A stretch of DNA of 64,000 bases, from contig NZ_CP093443.1 in assembly GCF_026168515.1 (NCBI RefSeq), positions 2,418,001-2,482,000 on the forward strand, read 5' to 3'. Source of the stretch: Brevibacterium spongiae. Its GTDB lineage: Bacteria; Actinomycetota; Actinomycetes; Actinomycetales; Brevibacteriaceae. Positions 60,399 to 64,000 of the stretch are shown piece after piece (position 1 is the first letter of the stretch; each line of letters opens with the position of its first letter). A program made the translations under genes and the position numbers. The notes below the pieces were generated by a model. The model was not told where the DNA came from. It was given only the letters and a program-made list of their open reading frames with translations, and did not search any database.

Positions 60399-62102
60399 TC
60401 ATGTGCTGCCAACGCCGACGTCCTTGACCTGCCGAGCATTGTCAAGGAGTTCGGCGGCGTGGGCCTTCGCCGAGGCGGAGTCATCCATTCCCGCCAGCAT
60501 GCGGGAGAGCTCGACGACGCGTTCTTCGTCGGTGAGCTCCTGCACTCCCGAGCGCACGGTTTCGGCGTCATCGTCTTTGACGATGGTCACGTGGGTGTCG
60601 GCCCAGGCGGCGACCTGCGGCAGGTGCGTGACGACGATGACTTGGGCGTTGCGGGCGAGTTTGGCCAGGCGGCGGCCGATCTCCACGGCCGCTTTGCCTC
60701 CAACGCCGGCGTCGACCTCGTCGAAGACGTAGGTGGGGATGGATTCGCTGGCCGCGCGGACGACTTCGATGGCGAGCATGACGCGGGAGAGCTCACCGCC
60801 GCTGGCGATCTTGCCGATGTCGTCGGGTGTCGAGGATTCGTGGGCGGCGAAGGTCAGCCGCACCTCGTCGGCACCGTGCGTCGCGGGTTCGCGGGGTGTG
60901 AGTTCGAAGGCCACGGTCGCCTTCGGCATCGACAGTGCGGTGAGCTCTTCGCTCACGGCCGCGGAGAATTCCGTGGCGGTGGCGGTGCGGATCTCTGTGA
61001 GCGCCGAGGCGGCTTCCTCCATGGCGGAGCGTGCCTCGTCGAGTTCGGCGTCGAGTCCGTCTAGGTCACGATCCTCGGCTTCGAGTTCGGTGAGTTCGGC
61101 CGCGGACCGGGTTTCGAAATCGAGGACTTCGGCGACGTCCTGACCGTAGGGGGCCAGCGTGCCGAGTTCCGCGCGGCGGGCTTCGGTCTCCTCCAGCGAG
61201 GTCTCGCCGAGTTCGTCGAAGCCGGAGAGGTAGGAGGAGAGTTCTGCGGCGGAGTCGGAGAGCCTGAGCACCGCATCGCCCAGGGCCTCGCGAATGGTGA
61301 CGAGTTCCCTGTCGGAGGATTCGACATCGCTGATGGTGCTGATGGCCTGGTGGACGAGGTCAACGGCGGCCCCGGCATCGTCGATCTCGGAGCCCAGCAG
61401 CAAGTCGTGGGCGGCACCGACGGCGCGGGTGATCTCGGCGGCGGCGCCGAGCTTCGCGGCCTGCGCGGTCAGCGTCTCGTCTTCGCCGGATTCGGGCCGG
61501 ACCTTGTCGATGGCCTCGAGGCAGCCGCGCAGCCACAGGATGCGTTCGCGGCGGGCGGCGGTGGAGTCCTTGATCCGCGCGACGCGGGTCTCGGTCTCCT
61601 TCCAGGTGTCGAACGCGGCACGGTAGCGGTCGGCCACCTCGGCGAGTTCCTGCCCTCCGGCGGCGTCGAGGAGCTGCCGCTGCTGGGCGGTGCCTTTGAG
61701 GCGCAGCTGTTCGGACTGGCCGTGGAGGGTGATGAGGTCCGAGGAGATGTCTGTGAGCACGGAGATCGGCACGGTGCGCCCGCCGGCGGTGGCGCGGGCT
61801 CGGCCCTTGAGTGCGACGGTGCGGGAGATGATCGCTTCGTCCTCGGCGCTGCCGCCGGCATCGATGATGCGTTCGCGCACGGGATCGGCGACATCGGTGA
61901 AGATGCCTTCGACTTCGGCTTTCTCTGCGCCCTTGCGGACGACCCCGGACCCGACTTTGCGGCCCATGAGCAGGGACAGGGCGGAGACGAACATCGTCTT
62001 GCCGGCACCGGTCTCACCGGTGACGACGGTGAAGCCGGTATCGAGTTCGACCTCGGCTTCGGCGATCACGCCGAGGTGGGAGATGCGCAGTTCGGAGATC
62101 AT
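60399..62102 (-). CDS. recN: DNA repair protein RecN
   Basis: 567 residues. Walker A GETGAGKTMFVSALS near residue 30, long central coiled coil (about 150-370), ABC signature IASGGELSRVMLAIE near 435 and Walker B VFDEVDAGVGGKAA near 470 are all present. RecN is an SMC-like ATPase acting in double-strand break repair. The ATG follows the nadK stop directly (TGAATG). I see no SOS box next to it because the promoter lies further upstream in the operon. Confidence 0.96.
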   Translation of the reverse strand: MISELRISHLGVIAEAEVELDTGFTVVTGETGAGKTMFVSALSLLMGRKVGSGVVRKGAEKAEVEGIFTDVADPVRERIIDAGGSAEDEAIISRTVALKGRARATAGGRTVPISVLTDISSDLITLHGQSEQLRLKGTAQQRQLLDAAGGQELAEVADRYRAAFDTWKETETRVARIKDSTAARRERILWLRGCLEAIDKVRPESGEDETLTAQAAKLGAAAEITRAVGAAHDLLLGSEIDDAGAAVDLVHQAISTISDVESSDRELVTIREALGDAVLRLSDSAAELSSYLSGFDELGETSLEETEARRAELGTLAPYGQDVAEVLDFETRSAAELTELEAEDRDLDGLDAELDEARSAMEEAASALTEIRTATATEFSAAVSEELTALSMPKATVAFELTPREPATHGADEVRLTFAAHESSTPDDIGKIASGGELSRVMLAIEVVRAASESIPTYVFDEVDAGVGGKAAVEIGRRLAKLARNAQVIVVTHLPQVAAWADTHVTIVKDDDAETVRSGVQELTDEERVVELSRMLAGMDDSASAKAHAAELLDNARQVKDVGVGST

Positions 62103-63059
62103 TCAGGCCTCCTTGATCGGGCCCCGCCAGCCGGAGACGGGCAGGCGGAACTTCGCGACGAGTCGGTCGGTGAAGGGTCCTGTGTGCAGGCGGGCGAGAC
62201 GGATCGGCGAGGCCGAGCGGGTGGCTTCGACCCGGGCGCCGGCGGGCAGTTCGAGGGCGCGGCGGCCATCGCACCACAGGACGGCGGAGTGGTCGGGATT
62301 GTTCGTGGAGATCTCGACACCGAGGCGGGAGTTCGGGCTGACCACGAGCGGTTCGGCGAACAGGGCGTGGGCGGAGATGGGCACGAGGAGGAGGGCCTCG
62401 ACCTCGGGCCAGACGATGGGACCGCCGGCGGAGAAGGAGTAGGCGGTGGAGCCGGTGGGGGTGGCGAGGATGACGCCGTCGCAGCCGAAGGAGGACACTG
62501 GGCGGGCGTCGACGCCGAGGACGACGTCGATCATCCGCGACTTCGAGGTCTTCTCGATGGTTGCCTCGTTGAGTGCCCAGGCGTTGAAGATGTTCTCGCC
62601 TTCGTGCCATACGGACACGTCGAGGGCGAGTCGCTCCTCGACGAGGTAGTCGCGTTGGGAGACGCGGTGGACCGCCTCGGCGAGGTCTTCCCTTTCGCTT
62701 TCGGCGAGGAATCCGACGTGGCCGAGGTTGACGCCCATGAGCGGAGCCCCGGAACCGTGGAAGCGTTCGGCGGCGCGGAGGATGGTGCCGTCGCCGCCGA
62801 GGACGATGACGAGTTCGCAGGCGTTCTTCCACTCCCCCAGCTCGGAGGAGTCGATGACGATGCAGTGGCGGAGGATGTCGGCGTCGGCGACGGTTTCGCT
62901 GCCTGTGGCGCCGGCCTGTCGGGCGCGGATGCCGACGATCTCGTCGTCGAGGACGACGGGGGTGATGCCGTCGTCGAGGAGAGCCTTGAACACGCTGACG
63001 GCTGCCACGGCCGACTCTTCACGTTGGGGGTGCAGCAGCACCATGATGTGTCTGGTCAC
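62103..63059 (-). CDS. nadK: NAD kinase
   Basis: 318 residues from a GTG overlapping the tlyA stop. The GGDGTILRAAERFHGSGAP motif near residue 92, NLGHVGFLAE, and ILATPTGSTAYSFSAGGPIV near 195 are diagnostic. It makes NADP from NAD and ATP or polyphosphate. Order tlyA-nadK-recN is conserved in Actinobacteria. Confidence 0.97.
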   Translation of the reverse strand: MTRHIMVLLHPQREESAVAAVSVFKALLDDGITPVVLDDEIVGIRARQAGATGSETVADADILRHCIVIDSSELGEWKNACELVIVLGGDGTILRAAERFHGSGAPLMGVNLGHVGFLAESEREDLAEAVHRVSQRDYLVEERLALDVSVWHEGENIFNAWALNEATIEKTSKSRMIDVVLGVDARPVSSFGCDGVILATPTGSTAYSFSAGGPIVWPEVEALLLVPISAHALFAEPLVVSPNSRLGVEISTNNPDHSAVLWCDGRRALELPAGARVEATRSASPIRLARLHTGPFTDRLVAKFRLPVSGWRGPIKEA

Positions 63060-63925
63060 GACTCTCCTCTCATAATCGTCTCCAGGTGGATGGGCAGGGA
63101 TGCTTCGTCGAGCCTATCGGACTCGTCGGGTGTTCGGCCTGGGCGAACACGCAGGAAGTACTCCCGGTTTCCGCTGGGTCCCGGCAACGGCGAGGGCGCG
63201 ATGTCGGTGACACGGGCCGAGTGTTCGCTGACGGCGGAGAGGACGGACTCGAGCGCGCGGCGACGGTTGCTGCCTGACGTGACGACTCCGTGTTTGTCGA
63301 GGGAGGATCGGGAGAGCTCGAATTGGGGTTTGACCATGAGCAGAAGCTCACCGGTCGCTGCCGTGGCGGCCAGCAGGGGTTCGATGAGCAGACGCAGGGA
63401 GATGAAGGAGACATCGGCGACGACGAGGTCGACGACGGGCACATCGGAGTTCCCGAGTTCGCGCAGGTTGAGTCCTTCACGGACGTGGACGCGAGGGTCC
63501 TCGCGCAGCAGGGTCGCGAGCTGGTCGTGACCGACGTCGACGGCCCAGACTTCTCTGACTCCGTGGTGGAGGAGGACCTGAGTGAAGCCGCCGGTCGAGG
63601 CACCTGCGTCGAGGGCGGTGAGACCGTCGAGGGCTGGGCGGGTGAGGGCAGGGCTGCTGAGGTCGGACTGGTTGAGGTCGGACCGGCTGACGTCGGAGCC
63701 GCTGAGGTTGAAGGCGTCGAGCGCGCCGAGGAGCTTGTGGGCGCTGCGGGCGACCCAAGGATCGGGTTCGGTGACGCTGAGTTCGTCGGATTCGGCGACG
63801 TCGTGTGAGGCCTTGGCGGCGGTGCGGCCGTTGACGCTGACGCGTCCGGCGGCGATTTCGCGGGCGGCGCGGGAGCGGGAGTTCACCAGGCCGCGGTCGA
63901 CGAGTGCTCGGTCGAGCCTGCTCAC
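63056..63925 (-). CDS. tlyA: TlyA-family rRNA 2'-O-methyltransferase with a repeat insert
   Basis: 289 residues from a GTG. N-terminal S4-like RNA-binding domain (RAAREIAAGRVSVNGRTA), then SAM-binding LDAGASTGGFTQVLL near residue 107, AVDVGHDQLA, and VADVSFISLRLL. TlyA 2'-O-methylates 16S and 23S rRNA and gives capreomycin sensitivity in mycobacteria. An insert of about 27 residues (about 73-100) with 5-residue periodicity (SGSDV SRSDL NQSDL) separates the two domains. GTGA overlaps with both neighbours. Confidence 0.93.
   Translation of the reverse strand: MSRLDRALVDRGLVNSRSRAAREIAAGRVSVNGRTAAKASHDVAESDELSVTEPDPWVARSAHKLLGALDAFNLSGSDVSRSDLNQSDLSSPALTRPALDGLTALDAGASTGGFTQVLLHHGVREVWAVDVGHDQLATLLREDPRVHVREGLNLRELGNSDVPVVDLVVADVSFISLRLLIEPLLAATAATGELLLMVKPQFELSRSSLDKHGVVTSGSNRRRALESVLSAVSEHSARVTDIAPSPLPGPSGNREYFLRVRPGRTPDESDRLDEASLPIHLETIMRGES
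63642..63716. repeat. 15-bp in-frame repeat in tlyA
   Basis: Five degenerate 15-bp units (from 63642, 63657, 63672, 63687, 63702), for example CTGAGGTCGGACTGG, encoding the pentad insert. Confidence 0.75.
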
Positions 63926-64000
63926 AAGGAGCCCACCTGGGAGTCGAGTTCGTCGAGCAGGGCACCGAGGCGCTCATGCCGCTGCGCCGCGGGAGCGTCT
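63922..64000 (-). CDS. C-terminal end of a small hypothetical protein, truncated by window edge
   Basis: Frame open to the window end; 25 complete codons ending HERLGALLDELDSQVGSL before TGA, which overlaps the tlyA GTG (GTGA). The position matches the small Rv1693-like protein upstream of tlyA in mycobacteria. Helical, Leu/Asp-rich, function unknown. Confidence 0.55.
   Translation of the reverse strand, partial: DAPAAQRHERLGALLDELDSQVGSL

Noticed and set aside
61350-63530. 726-codon plus-strand frame across recN, nadK and tlyA
   Set aside because: Antisense to three conserved genes, no domain and no ribosome-binding site; shadow.

Overview
The window is high-GC actinobacterial chromosome, roughly two-thirds G+C by eye, densely coding and full of stop/start overlaps such as ATGA and GTGA. 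Three blocks of conserved gene order point to Actinobacteria: (i) polyprenyl synthetase / Rv2175c-like DNA-binding protein / PASTA-Ser/Thr-kinase / class II DAHP synthase; (ii) gcvH / FHA protein / bifunctional nuclease; (iii) the 21-kb run tlyA-nadK-recN-steA-steB ... pyrG-NUDIX-xerD-parA-scpA-scpB-rluB-(tyrA)-cmk-der, which matches mycobacterial Rv1694-Rv1713. A Micrococcales genus such as Brevibacterium is my inference; nothing in the sequence proves the genus.

Layout. 1-4386: 3' part of a MoxR-DUF58-TgpA operon. 4592-7105 (minus): DUF218 protein, DUF3040 protein, DNA polymerase IV. 7166-14443: lipoprotein and polyprenyl synthetase (plus), Rv2175c-like protein (minus), LysM lytic transglycosylase and PASTA kinase (plus), aroG (minus). 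14454-16460: bfn, FHA protein, gcvH (minus). 16691: tRNA-Pro(GGG). 16874-21718 (minus): MFS transporter, NhaD/IT-type antiporter, DedA protein, amidohydrolase. 22109-27629 (plus): a 1339-residue Pls/PosA-family peptide synthetase (adenylation, carrier, membrane and three left-handed beta-helix blocks) overlapping an M1 zinc aminopeptidase. 27754-29963 (minus): GNAT and MATE. 30286-33009: a DUF222-HNH protein. 33173-35348 (minus): thiolase and SDR reductase, divergent from livKHMGF (35797-40568). 40746-64000 (minus): one very long cell-cycle, envelope and translation run ending at yciO.

How the genes fit together. The liv operon plus thiolase/reductase looks like uptake and breakdown of a branched-chain or short acyl substrate. 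The long minus run joins DNA segregation (xerD, parA, scpAB), ribosome maturation (rluB, der, tlyA), nucleotide supply (pyrG, cmk, nadK), repair (recN) and envelope assembly; a four-gene envelope module (two glycosyltransferases, murJ, an MraY/WecA-like protein) sits between steB and pyrG. The Pls-like synthetase and its overlapping aminopeptidase are the best candidate for an uncharacterised specialised system, possibly making and trimming a cationic homopoly(amino acid).

Two sequence-level peculiarities recur. First, many genes carry in-frame short tandem repeats coding for low-complexity inserts or tails (FHA protein, LysM protein, GNAT, TlyA, ScpA, AI-2E protein). Second, several genes are followed by degenerate 18-29-bp tandem repeats that resemble the last codons of the gene itself, sometimes including the stop codon. 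ScpA appears to start at a CTG codon that overlaps the parA stop and is preceded by an ideal GGAGG ribosome-binding site.
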